Below, in pieces: positions 16,922 through 24,028 of a DNA stretch of 45,539 nucleotides. The notes beneath the pieces are model-generated. The model was not told the DNA's origin and searched no databases. It saw only the letters and a program-made list of their open reading frames with translations. The position numbers and the translations under genes are program-made. Positions within the stretch are counted from its first letter, which is position 1; the number at the start of each line of letters is the position of its first letter. The stretch comes from Flavonifractor sp. An306 (GTDB taxonomy: Bacteria > Bacillota > Clostridia > Oscillospirales > Oscillospiraceae), in contig NZ_NFIQ01000029.1 of assembly GCF_002159455.1 (NCBI RefSeq), forward strand, positions 1 to 45,539, written 5' to 3'.

Positions 16922-16950
16922 AGTATACCGTACCAAACCCGCCGTTTCAA
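16922..16950 (-). promoter_or_regulatory. Housekeeping promoter of the transketolase operon
   Basis: On the minus strand TTGAAA (16945-16950) and TATACT (16922-16927) are separated by exactly 17 bp, about 55 nt before the start codon. It lies just downstream of the mreB terminator, so the operon is independently transcribed. Confidence 0.8.
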
Positions 16951-16962
16951 CTACTCCAGGCG

Positions 16963-16990
16963 AAAAAAAGTCCCCGGCGGACGCCGGGGG
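16963..16990 (-). terminator. Intrinsic terminator of mreB
   Basis: On the minus strand a G/C stem (CCCCGGC/GCCGGGG, four-base loop) is followed by seven T. It begins 11 nt after the mreB stop codon. Confidence 0.9.
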
Positions 16991-17000
16991 CTTTGGTGAT

Positions 17001-18023
17001 TCAGTTCATCTGCTTGCGCCGGGAGAGGTTGATGGTGCCGTCCTGCATGCTGTCCACGTTGTCCAGGCTCTTGCCGGTGCCGTAGGCCACGCAGGAGATG
17101 GCGTCGTCGGCCACGTGGGTCTCGATGCCGGTATGGGACTCGATGAGCTTGTCAAAGCCCCACACCAGGGAGCCGCCGCCGGTCATGCAGATGCCGTTGG
17201 TGGAGATATCGGCCACCAGCTCGGGGGGCGTGCGCTCCAGCACGCCGTGAATGGCCTCCAGAATCCGGGTGGAGACCTCCTCAAAGGCCTCGATCATCTC
17301 GCTGGAGGACACGGAGAACACCCGGGGCAGGCCGGTCATCAGGCAGCGGCCCTTGATCTCCACCGTCTGCTCCTCGGGACGGGGGAACACGCAACCGATC
17401 TGCATCTTCAGCTCCTCGGCCGTCCGCTCACCAATGAGCACGTTGTGCTTGCGGCGGATGTATTTCACAATGGCCTCGTCAAACTGGTCGCCGGCGATCT
17501 TGATGGAGGTGGACTCCACGATGCCGGACAGGGAGATGACGGCGATATCGGTGGTGCCGCCGCCGATGTCCACGATCATATGGCCGTCGGGCTTGGCAAT
17601 GTCGATGCCCGCGCCGATAGCGGCGGCCACCGGCTCCTCAATGAGGTACACCCGGCGGGCGCCGGCCTGGATGCCCGCGTCGATGACGGCGCGCTCCTCC
17701 ACCTCGGTGATGCCGGAGGGGACGCAGATGACGATACGGGGCTTGAACAGGCGGAAAGAGGTCACCTTGCGGATGAACTCCTTCAGCATCCGCTCGGTCA
17801 TGTCGTAGTCGGAGATCACGCCCTCCCGCAGGGGACGGATGGCCACAATGTTGCCGGGGGTACGCCCCAGCATCTGCTGGGCCTCGGTGCCCACCTTCAG
17901 CAGCTTGCCCGAATTCTTGTCAATGGCCACCACGGAGGGCTCCCGCAGTACCACGCCTTTGCCTTTTACATAGACCAGGATCGAGGCCGTGCCCAGATCA
18001 ATCCCGATATCTTTTGTGAACAT
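17001..18023 (-). CDS. mreB: Rod shape-determining actin homologue MreB/Mbl
   Basis: This 340-residue cytoskeletal ATPase matches MreB length. It has the phosphate-1 loop DIGIDLGTASILVYVKGKG, EPSVVAIDKNSG, phosphate-2 MIVDIGGGTTDIAVISL, RVYLIEEPVAAAIGAG and the adenosine motif ICMTGGGSLVWGFD. MreB filaments under the membrane guide lateral cell-wall synthesis. The gene stands alone here, without mreC or mreD beside it, as seen for Mbl or a second MreB copy; which paralogue this is cannot be decided from the window. It is flanked by its own promoter and terminator. Confidence 0.93.
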   Translation of the reverse strand: MFTKDIGIDLGTASILVYVKGKGVVLREPSVVAIDKNSGKLLKVGTEAQQMLGRTPGNIVAIRPLREGVISDYDMTERMLKEFIRKVTSFRLFKPRIVICVPSGITEVEERAVIDAGIQAGARRVYLIEEPVAAAIGAGIDIAKPDGHMIVDIGGGTTDIAVISLSGIVESTSIKIAGDQFDEAIVKYIRRKHNVLIGERTAEELKMQIGCVFPRPEEQTVEIKGRCLMTGLPRVFSVSSSEMIEAFEEVSTRILEAIHGVLERTPPELVADISTNGICMTGGGSLVWGFDKLIESHTGIETHVADDAISCVAYGTGKSLDNVDSMQDGTINLSRRKQMN

Positions 18024-18091
18024 ATCAGCACCTCATAGTCATAAAACCTATATTTTTAGTGTATCCCAAAACCACATGGATAGTCCCTATT

Positions 18092-18120
18092 ATTATACCG
18101 GACTACTATCCCCTTTTCAA
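18092..18120 (-). promoter_or_regulatory. Housekeeping promoter of mreB
   Basis: On the minus strand TTGAAA (18115-18120) and TATAAT (18092-18097) are spaced by 17 bp, about 70 nt before the mreB start. This is close to the sigma-A consensus. Confidence 0.82.
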
Positions 18121-18152
18121 CGGCATTTTCTCCGAATTTTCTTAATTTTTCG

Positions 18153-18809
18153 TCAATGGGCCCGTGCAAGAGCCGCACACACCACATCGGCCGCGCCCAT
18201 GGCGCGCAGGGTCCGGGCGCACTCCGACAGGGTGGAGCCGGTGGTCACCACATCGTCGATGAGAAGCACCCGCTTGCCCGCCACCAGCTCCGGGTCCACC
18301 GGCTGGTAGGCGCCCAGCACATTGGCCCGGCGCTCCGCCTCTCCCTCCAGGCCGGACTGGGGCGTGTTATCCCTGGCCTTGCGCAGGGTCTCCACCGCCA
18401 CCGCCCCCAGCTCCAGCGCCGCGGCGCTGGCCAGCAGAAAGGCCTGGTCATAGCCCCGTTCCCGTTTCCGCTTGCTGGAGAGGGGCACCCAGGTGATCAG
18501 ATCGTACCGCCCCGCCAGATGGTCATGGACACACTGGGCCACCAGCAGGCCGTAGGCCTTGTGGTAACCCCGGTGGCCCTGAAATTTATACCGGTGAAAC
18601 GACTCCCGCACCTTGTCCTGATACCGCAGCGGGGAGACGCACAGGGAGAAAAATTCCCCCGTCTGCTCCGCCGCCCCGCCCTCCAGCCAGGGCAGCTCCT
18701 CCTGGCAGCGGGGACAGAGGTGGGTCGCCCCCGTGGGCAGAAGCTTGCCGCAAAAGACGCATTTGGGCGGGAACAGCAGATCCAACAGCTTCGCCGCCCA
18801 GCTGCTCAT
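18153..18809 (-). CDS. comF: ComF family phosphoribosyltransferase-like protein
   Basis: This 218-residue protein has a zinc-finger-like N-terminus with paired cysteines (C17, C20, C32, C35) in PPKCVFCGKLL and HLCPRCQEELP. The C-terminal phosphoribosyltransferase fold carries the PRPP loop VLLIDDVVTTGSTLSECA. ComFC proteins act in uptake or processing of transforming DNA and may bind single-stranded DNA. The start overlaps the stop of the small ribbon-helix-helix gene as ATGA, so the two are co-translated. No other competence genes are in view. Confidence 0.9.
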   Translation of the reverse strand: MSSWAAKLLDLLFPPKCVFCGKLLPTGATHLCPRCQEELPWLEGGAAEQTGEFFSLCVSPLRYQDKVRESFHRYKFQGHRGYHKAYGLLVAQCVHDHLAGRYDLITWVPLSSKRKRERGYDQAFLLASAAALELGAVAVETLRKARDNTPQSGLEGEAERRANVLGAYQPVDPELVAGKRVLLIDDVVTTGSTLSECARTLRAMGAADVVCAALARAH

Positions 18810-18982
18810 GGCTGTTCCTCCTCCGGGATGGGCCCGTGCTCCGCTTCAAAATTGCGCACGCATTCTTGAATGAGGTGGATCACTTGCCAATTCAGGGAAC
18901 GGCCCTCGTATTCTGCAATATAGACCAGCTTCTTATGCAGTTGGCTGTCCAGCCGGATTCCAAGGTGTTTGTCTCGCTTCAT
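18806..18982 (-). CDS. Small Arc/ribbon-helix-helix DNA-binding protein
   Basis: This 58-residue protein has the RHH pattern: a short beta strand (HLGIRLDSQLHKKLVYIAEY), a turn with GRSLN and a second helix (WQVIHLIQECVRNFE), ending in an acidic tail. Arc-like proteins bind palindromic operators as dimers of dimers. ATG 18982 is preceded by AAAGGTGG inside a 30-bp near-perfect palindrome, with a second inverted repeat just upstream. This points to autoregulation by operator binding, or to a hairpin hiding the ribosome site. It is coupled to comF by ATGA. It could be a regulator of comF or a remnant of a mobile element; no toxin gene partners it. Confidence 0.75.
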   Translation of the reverse strand: MKRDKHLGIRLDSQLHKKLVYIAEYEGRSLNWQVIHLIQECVRNFEAEHGPIPEEEQP

Positions 18983-19012
18983 GGTAACACCACCTTTCAA
19001 GGTGATGTTACC
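18983..19012. promoter_or_regulatory. 30-bp palindrome over the RHH gene ribosome site
   Basis: The arms GGTAACA (18983-18989) and TGTTACC (19006-19012), and inside them CACCT and AGGTG, pair with only two mismatched positions outside the central two bases. The palindrome abuts the start codon and contains the ribosome site of the RHH gene. It can act as an operator on DNA or as a hairpin that masks translation initiation in RNA. Confidence 0.7.
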
Positions 19013-19018
19013 TATTTT

Positions 19019-19047
19019 ATGCACGCACCTTGGACTTATGCGTGCAT
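19019..19047. repeat. 9-bp inverted repeat upstream of the RHH gene
   Basis: ATGCACGCA (19019-19027) and TGCGTGCAT (19039-19047) form a perfect inverted repeat with an 11-nt loop, only 6 bp from the 30-bp palindrome. It lies where a promoter of the RHH-comF pair would be expected and may be a second operator. Confidence 0.6.
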
Positions 19048-19081
19048 GTTAAGTTCGCCATATTTGGATTGCCTCCGGCGG

Positions 19082-19201
19082 GCCCCTTTCCACTGGCGGA
19101 AAGGGGCGAAAGGCCAACAGGGGGAGGGATTTCGATTTCCCTCCCCCTGTACCCCCTCCTTAAAACGACCAATCAGGGGGGCCTGCGGGCCCCCCTATTG
19201 G
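19082..19201. repeat. Gene-free stretch with three strong G/C hairpins
   Basis: Three inverted repeats follow one another: 19082-19091 with 19098-19107; 19117-19129 with 19138-19150; and 19169-19183 with 19188-19201. All have long G or C runs. They occupy about half of the 250-bp gap between recD2 and the RHH gene. None has a proper T-tract, so they do not look like simple terminators. They may be an intergenic palindromic element (REP/MITE-like) present elsewhere in the genome. Confidence 0.55.
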
Positions 19202-19277
19202 ATGTACCCCCCGGAGGGGAACTCGCGTTACCAATCCGGTACAGCGGGACCATTACGCAGAAAAGCCCCTCTGCCTC

Positions 19278-21485
19278 TTACTCCGCCATCTGCACCAGCC
19301 GCCACCGCAGGCCGGAATACCTTCTCTGCTGGCGGTCGTTGGCGGTCATGGCGGCCACCACTTCCTCGTCACCCACCAGGATCAGCAGCTCCCGGGCCCG
19401 GGTGATGGCGGTATACAGCACCCCCCGGGTGAGGAGCACGGAGGGGCCCTCGCTCACCGACAGCACCACCGCCCGGTACTCGCTGCCCTGGGCCTTATGG
19501 ACCGTGATGGCATAAGCGGGCTCCAGCTCCACCAGCATGTCGGGGGTATATTCCACCTGCCGGCCCTCAAAGTCCACCGTCAGGGTCTGTTCCCGGTTGT
19601 CCACCCGGATGATCCGGCCGATATCCCCATTAAAAATGCCCATGCCGGAGGTCAGGCCGTCCTTCCACACCACATCGTAGTTGTTGCGCACCTGCATGAC
19701 CCGGTCTCCCTGGCGGAACACATACTCCCCGAACCGCCGCTCCGGCCGGTCGGGCGAGGGGGGATTCACCGCCTCCTGAATGGCCCGGTTCAGGCTGGCG
19801 GTACCCGCCACCCGCTTGCGGGTGGGGGAGAGCACCTGGATCTGGTCGGCGGGGATGCCCATGTTGTTGGGCAGGCGGGTCTGCACCAGCTCCACGATGG
19901 TCTCGGCGGCCCGGGCGGGGTCCTTCCGCCGGAGGAAGAAAAAGTCGTGCTCCCGGTCCTTCAGGTCGGGCAGCTCCCCCCGGTTGACCCCGTGGGCGTT
20001 GCGGACGATGGCGCTCTCGGCGGCCTGGCGGAAGATCTCCGTCAGCCGCACCATGGGCACCACCCCGCTGCGGATCAGGTCGGAAAACAGGTTGCCCGCC
20101 CCCACGCTGGGCAGCTGGTCCGGGTCTCCCACCAGGATCAGCCGGCAGTCGGGCCGCAGAGCGGACAGCAGGCCCCGCATGAGCACGATATCCACCATGG
20201 AGGTCTCGTCCACGATAACGGCGTCCGCCTTCAGGGGGTCCTCCTCGTCGTGGGCAAACACCAGCCGGCCGGAATGGGGGTCGTACTGGGTCTCCAGCAG
20301 GCGGTGGATGGTGTACCCCTCCGCCCCGCACAGCTCCCCCAGCCGCTTGGCCGCCCGGCCGGTGGGAGCCGCCAGGGCGGTCTCCAGCCCCAGCTCCTCA
20401 AAGAGGGCCAGCACACCCCGCAGGGAGGTGGTCTTGCCGGTGCCGGGGCCGCCGGTGAGGAGCATCACCTGCCGCTGGGCCGCCAGCATCACCGCCTGGC
20501 GCTGCTGGGGGGCATAGGTGATCCCCTGGTCGGCCTGGAGCCGGTCAATGAGCCTGTCCAGCCCCCGTGGAACCGTCAGCTCCCCCCGGGCCATCTCGGT
20601 GATCCGCCAGGCCACGTACTGCTCCGCCTCGCACAGGTCATGGAGGTACACCGCCTCCTCCCCGGCCACCGCCTCCTGAATCACCTCGCCCCGCTCCAGC
20701 AGGGTCTCCAGGGCGTCCTCCAACGCCTCGTCCTCCACCCCGATGAGCTGGGCGGTGGCGGGAATCAGCTTCCGCCGGGGCAGGAAGGTGTGGCCGTTGT
20801 CCAGATTGTGGGTCAACTCAAAGAGCAGGGCGGCCTCCACCCGCTGGGGGTCGTCCCCCTCCATGCCCATGGACAGGGCCAGCTGGTCGGCGTCGGAAAA
20901 GGCCACCCCCAGCTCCTCGTCCACCAGCAGATAGGGGTTGCCCCGGATGGCCTCCAGGGCCCGGTCCCCGAATTTGCGGTAGAGGGGCATGGCCAGCTGG
21001 AGGGGCACCTCATGCTCCCCCAGAAATTCCAGCAGCCGCCGCATCCCCATCTGGAGCCGGAAGTTTTCCCCGATGGCCAGGGCCCGCTTGCGGGTGATCC
21101 CCTTGATCTTGGTCAGCTGCTCCGGACGCTCCTCCAGCACCCGGAGGGCGTCCTCCCCGAACTCCTCCACCATCCGCCGGGCGATGGCGGCCCTGATGCC
21201 ACGCACCGCCCCGGAGGAAAGGTAATCATAGATGGCTTTTGTTCCCGCAGGCAGCCGCCGCTCCACCGCCTCGGCCTTGAACTGCTCCCCGTAGGAGGCA
21301 TGGCGCATCCAGGCCCCCTGGACCGAGATCCCCTCCCCGGGGGCCACGCCGGGCATGCAGCCCACCACAGTGATGGCGGCGCCATCCCCCATGTCAAGAC
21401 GGAGCACCGTGTAGCCGTTCTCCTGGTTCTGGTAGACTACGGCTGACACGGTGCCCTCGATGTAAGTCTGTTCCGCCTCCTGCAT
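19278..21485 (-). CDS. recD2: RecD2-like ATP-dependent DNA helicase
   Basis: This 735-residue SF1 helicase is of the RecD2/TraA type. It has an N-terminal OB-like part (EGTVSAVVYQNQENGYTVLR), helix-hairpin-helix repeats near residues 90-200, Walker A VMLLTGGPGTGKTTSLRG, Walker B region VIVDETSMVDIVLM, and GDPDQLPSVG. The C-terminal motif AYAITVHKAQGSEY is also present. Length fits the family. RecD2 unwinds DNA 5'-3' and acts in replication-fork repair in bacteria lacking RecBC. ATG 21485 follows AAGGAGGGG at ideal spacing and is preferred over an in-frame start 33 nt upstream. It is the last gene of a three-gene minus-strand unit. Confidence 0.93.
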   Translation of the reverse strand: MQEAEQTYIEGTVSAVVYQNQENGYTVLRLDMGDGAAITVVGCMPGVAPGEGISVQGAWMRHASYGEQFKAEAVERRLPAGTKAIYDYLSSGAVRGIRAAIARRMVEEFGEDALRVLEERPEQLTKIKGITRKRALAIGENFRLQMGMRRLLEFLGEHEVPLQLAMPLYRKFGDRALEAIRGNPYLLVDEELGVAFSDADQLALSMGMEGDDPQRVEAALLFELTHNLDNGHTFLPRRKLIPATAQLIGVEDEALEDALETLLERGEVIQEAVAGEEAVYLHDLCEAEQYVAWRITEMARGELTVPRGLDRLIDRLQADQGITYAPQQRQAVMLAAQRQVMLLTGGPGTGKTTSLRGVLALFEELGLETALAAPTGRAAKRLGELCGAEGYTIHRLLETQYDPHSGRLVFAHDEEDPLKADAVIVDETSMVDIVLMRGLLSALRPDCRLILVGDPDQLPSVGAGNLFSDLIRSGVVPMVRLTEIFRQAAESAIVRNAHGVNRGELPDLKDREHDFFFLRRKDPARAAETIVELVQTRLPNNMGIPADQIQVLSPTRKRVAGTASLNRAIQEAVNPPSPDRPERRFGEYVFRQGDRVMQVRNNYDVVWKDGLTSGMGIFNGDIGRIIRVDNREQTLTVDFEGRQVEYTPDMLVELEPAYAITVHKAQGSEYRAVVLSVSEGPSVLLTRGVLYTAITRARELLILVGDEEVVAAMTANDRQQRRYSGLRWRLVQMAE

Positions 21486-21545
21486 GGTCGCCCCTCCTTG
21501 TCTGTTCAGGGATATCATACCATCAAGCGGCTGGTTTGTCGAATC

Positions 21546-21884
21546 CTATTTATCCAAAATGTACGCCCCCAGCTGGTCTGCCGGGCACACCACCAGGCCG
21601 GTGGAGTCGGCCAGCAGAGCCGCCGCCACTGCCCGGCCCGCCGGGTTCAGGCCTTTGTCGGCGATGACGATGGTGAAGCGGGCCAGATTTCCGCCCCGCA
21701 GCCACAAAAGGCCCTTTACGTCCTGTTCCAGATGCTCTCCCCCGCCGTCGGCGGGCACCACGGCGTACACCGGGCCGCCGGTATCCCCGATGGGGGTCAC
21801 CAGCCTGCCCAGCAGCAGCCAGCCCAGGGCCAGCAGCCCCGCCGCCGCCAGCAGCGCGAACACCGCCTGCAAAATTTCCTGCAC
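21546..21884 (-). CDS. Small membrane-anchored protein of unknown function
   Basis: This 112-residue protein has one strong N-terminal transmembrane helix (about residues 5-30, AVFALLAAAGLLALGWLLLG). A soluble domain with alternating hydrophobic strands follows (GPVYAVVPADG, RFTIVIADKGLNPAGRAVAAALL, TGLVVCPADQLGAYIL). The start is GTG 21884 behind GGAGGTG. It lies between a COG2426-type membrane protein and recD2. I do not recognise a family. The soluble part is probably cytoplasmic or exported, depending on topology; nothing suggests a catalytic site. Confidence 0.75.
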   Translation of the reverse strand: MQEILQAVFALLAAAGLLALGWLLLGRLVTPIGDTGGPVYAVVPADGGGEHLEQDVKGLLWLRGGNLARFTIVIADKGLNPAGRAVAAALLADSTGLVVCPADQLGAYILDK

Positions 21885-21931
21885 AACCGCTCACCTCCGC
21901 CCCATCTTATGCGGCAGAGGGAAAAAGGGTC

Positions 21932-22423
21932 TCAGCCCCCCACGGTGGCCACCACCAGGCCGGTGGCGAAGGTCATGATCAGTCCGGCGGTCACCACCCC
22001 CAGGAAAATGGAGGGCAGGGCCTTCCGCAGGGGCATGTCCAGAAAGGCCGCCACCAGGGCCCCCGTCCAGGCGCCAGTGCCCGGCAGGGGAATGGCCACA
22101 AAGAGCCACAGGCCCACATACTTGTACTTGCTCACCTTCTGCCCCTTCAGGTGGGCCTTCTTCTCCAGCTTATCCACCAGGGCGTTGAGCTTTTTGGATT
22201 TCCGCCGCATCCAGAGAAAAATCCGGCGGATATAGACAATAATAAAGGGAATAGGGATCATATTGCCAATGATGGCGGCCACCAGCGCCTGACCTACCGG
22301 CAGGCCCAGGGCGGTCCCGAAGGGCACGCCCCCCCGCAGCTCGATGACGGGCACCATGGACACCAGCATGGTGAAAAACATCTCTCCCAGATTGGTGGAC
22401 GTCAGCCACTTCAGCAGTTCCAA
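21932..22423 (-). CDS. COG2426-type small membrane protein (putative small multidrug export family)
   Basis: This ~163-residue membrane protein matches the Sm_multidrug_ex/COG2426 family. It has MVSMVPVIELRGGVPFGTALGLP, a conserved amphipathic re-entrant-like segment, GNMIPIPFIIVYIRRIFLW, a basic cytoplasmic loop, and LFVAIPLPGTGAWTGALVAA. The export function in the family name is weakly supported; relatives share the DedA-like fold. TTG 22423 fits best, with GAGGAG 8 nt before it, because the GTG at 22432 overlaps that site. A minus-strand TACAAT at 22454-22459 may be its -10, with a poor -35. Confidence 0.82.
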   Translation of the reverse strand: MELLKWLTSTNLGEMFFTMLVSMVPVIELRGGVPFGTALGLPVGQALVAAIIGNMIPIPFIIVYIRRIFLWMRRKSKKLNALVDKLEKKAHLKGQKVSKYKYVGLWLFVAIPLPGTGAWTGALVAAFLDMPLRKALPSIFLGVVTAGLIMTFATGLVVATVGG

Positions 22424-22529
22424 GTACAACACTCCTCTTTTGAAATCTTTTGTATTGTATCACATCTATGGCAGCTGTTACATTAAATTTTCCTAAAAAA
22501 CAGTTTTTCCTGTCTTACCCAGCTCCGCC

Positions 22530-22558
22530 TTGCCGGTAACTATAAATAGTGGTATAAT
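22530..22558 (+). promoter_or_regulatory. Housekeeping promoter of pyrE
   Basis: TTGCCG (22530-22535) and a perfect TATAAT (22553-22558) are 17 bp apart, about 35 nt before the pyrE start codon. Confidence 0.82.
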
Positions 22559-22593
22559 GGTTCGACAATTTTGGAAAAGCGAGGTTTTCTGCC

Positions 22594-23265
22594 ATGACCT
22601 ACAAGGAAGAATTTATCACCTTCATGGTGCGCGCCGGGGTGCTCACCTTCGGAGATTTCACCACCAAGTCCGGCCGCAAGACCCCCTACTTCATCAACAC
22701 CGGCAACTACAAGACCGGCGCCCAGGCCGCCAAGCTGGGTGACTACTACGCCGCCTGCATCCAGAACAGCCTGCCCGACGGCATCGACTGCCTGTTCGGC
22801 CCCGCCTACAAGGGCATCCCCCTGGCGGTGTCCGCCGCCGCCTCCCTGTACCGCAACTATGACCGGGACCTGCCCTACTGCTTCAACCGCAAGGAGGTCA
22901 AGGACCACGGCGAGGGCGGCTCCATGGTGGGCTACAAGCCCCAGGACGGGGACAACGTGGTGATCGTGGAGGACGTGGTCACCGCCGGTACCGCCGTCCG
23001 GGAGTCCATCGAGCTGTTCAAGCACGTGGCCAAGGTGAACATGAAGGCCCTCATCGTCTCTGTGGACCGGATGGAGCGGGGCACCCGGGACTGCTCCACC
23101 CTGGACGAGCTGCGGGAGGACTACGGCATCGCCGTCCACCCCATCGTCACTGTGAAGGAGATCATCTCCTTCCTCCACAACCGGGAGATCGACGGCAAGG
23201 TGTATATCGACGACGAGATGAGGGGCAGAATGGAGGCCTACCTGAAGGAGTACGGCGCCCGCTAA
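22594..23265 (+). CDS. pyrE: Orotate phosphoribosyltransferase
   Basis: This 223-residue enzyme joins orotate and PRPP to give orotidine 5'-phosphate in pyrimidine synthesis. It shows LTFGDFTTKSGRKTPYFINT at the N-terminus, the conserved FGPAYKGIPLAV, YCFNRKEVKDHGEGG in the flexible catalytic loop, and the PRPP loop VVIVEDVVTAGTAVRES. Length matches PyrE. It has its own promoter and is followed 23 nt later by radC. No other pyrimidine genes are nearby and no attenuator is seen. Confidence 0.96.
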   Translation: MTYKEEFITFMVRAGVLTFGDFTTKSGRKTPYFINTGNYKTGAQAAKLGDYYAACIQNSLPDGIDCLFGPAYKGIPLAVSAAASLYRNYDRDLPYCFNRKEVKDHGEGGSMVGYKPQDGDNVVIVEDVVTAGTAVRESIELFKHVAKVNMKALIVSVDRMERGTRDCSTLDELREDYGIAVHPIVTVKEIISFLHNREIDGKVYIDDEMRGRMEAYLKEYGAR

Positions 23266-23288
23266 ACTGACAGGGAGGAGGTCTGGCC

Positions 23289-23963
23289 ATGGGCACCCAC
23301 GACGGTCACCGCCAGCGCATGAAAACTGAATTTCTGGCCCGGCCGGACTCCTTTCCCGACCACAAGGTCCTGGAGCTCCTGCTCTTTTACGCCAACCCCC
23401 GCAGCGACACCAATCCCCTGGCCCACGAGCTGATAGAGCACTTCGGCTCCCTGGCCGGGGTGCTGGACGCCACTCCGGAGGAGCTGCAGAAGGTCAAGGG
23501 CGTGGGAGAGCACGCCGCCGTTCTCTTCAAGGTGGTAAAGGAGCTGGCCGGCCGGTATCTCACTATCCGCACCCAGGTAGACGACATTGCACAGAGTTCC
23601 AAAGACTATTATACCTTATTGCGGCCCTACTTTTTCGGCGCCCGGAATGAGATGCTGTGCCTGCTCTGCCTGGACGGCAAGCATAAGGTGCTGGGCGTGC
23701 GCAGGCTGGGGGAGGGCAACGTTAACGCCGTTACCGTCACCACCCGGCTCATCGCAGAGGCGGCCCTGTCCCTCAACGCCGCCGGCGTGGTGCTGGCCCA
23801 CAACCACGTATCGGGCCTGGCCTTCCCCTCTCCCGAGGATCTGGCCACCACCCAAAGCCTGGCCTCTATCCTGAGCACTATGAGCATTACGCTGGTGGAC
23901 CACCTGATCTTCGTGGACGACGATATGGTTTCCCTTCGGGACAGCGGCTATTACCAGCCCTGA
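23289..23963 (+). CDS. radC: RadC family JAB/MPN-domain protein
   Basis: This 224-residue protein has an N-terminal helix-hairpin-helix region (EELQKVKGVGEHAAVLFKVV) and a C-terminal RadC/JAMM domain. The metal-binding pattern H-x-H-x7-S-x2-D is intact in AHNHVSGLAFPSPEDL, although most relatives have P where this has V. RadC is widespread; despite its name its role in DNA repair is unsettled. GAGGAGG-type ribosome bases precede ATG 23289. It lies between pyrE and the uvrB SOS promoter. Confidence 0.93.
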   Translation: MGTHDGHRQRMKTEFLARPDSFPDHKVLELLLFYANPRSDTNPLAHELIEHFGSLAGVLDATPEELQKVKGVGEHAAVLFKVVKELAGRYLTIRTQVDDIAQSSKDYYTLLRPYFFGARNEMLCLLCLDGKHKVLGVRRLGEGNVNAVTVTTRLIAEAALSLNAAGVVLAHNHVSGLAFPSPEDLATTQSLASILSTMSITLVDHLIFVDDDMVSLRDSGYYQP

Positions 23964-23980
23964 GGGCGTGGAAGTTTCTG

Positions 23981-24009
23981 TTGCGTTAGAACATTTGTTT
24001 TGGTACAAT
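23981..24009 (+). promoter_or_regulatory. uvrB promoter with LexA (SOS) box
   Basis: TTGCGT (23981-23986) and TACAAT (24004-24009) are 17 bp apart. The spacer contains GAACATTTGTTT (23989-24000), one base from the Gram-positive LexA/DinR half-site pattern GAAC-N4-GTTC. A repressor bound there would block the promoter, fitting SOS control of uvrB. Confidence 0.8.
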
Positions 24010-24028
24010 GGGGGCGTGAGGTGACGGT

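Noticed and set aside
18806..18982. A toxin-antitoxin module suggested by the small RHH protein
   Set aside because: The coupled gene is comF, not a toxin, and the upstream side is gene-free.
19082..19201. A CRISPR array suggested by repeated G/C-rich palindromes
   Set aside because: The three hairpins differ in sequence and spacing, with no direct repeats or spacers and no cas genes.
19497..21446. A 649-codon plus-strand frame opposite recD2
   Set aside because: Shadow of the helicase gene; low-complexity His/Gly/Leu/Pro-rich translation and no motifs.
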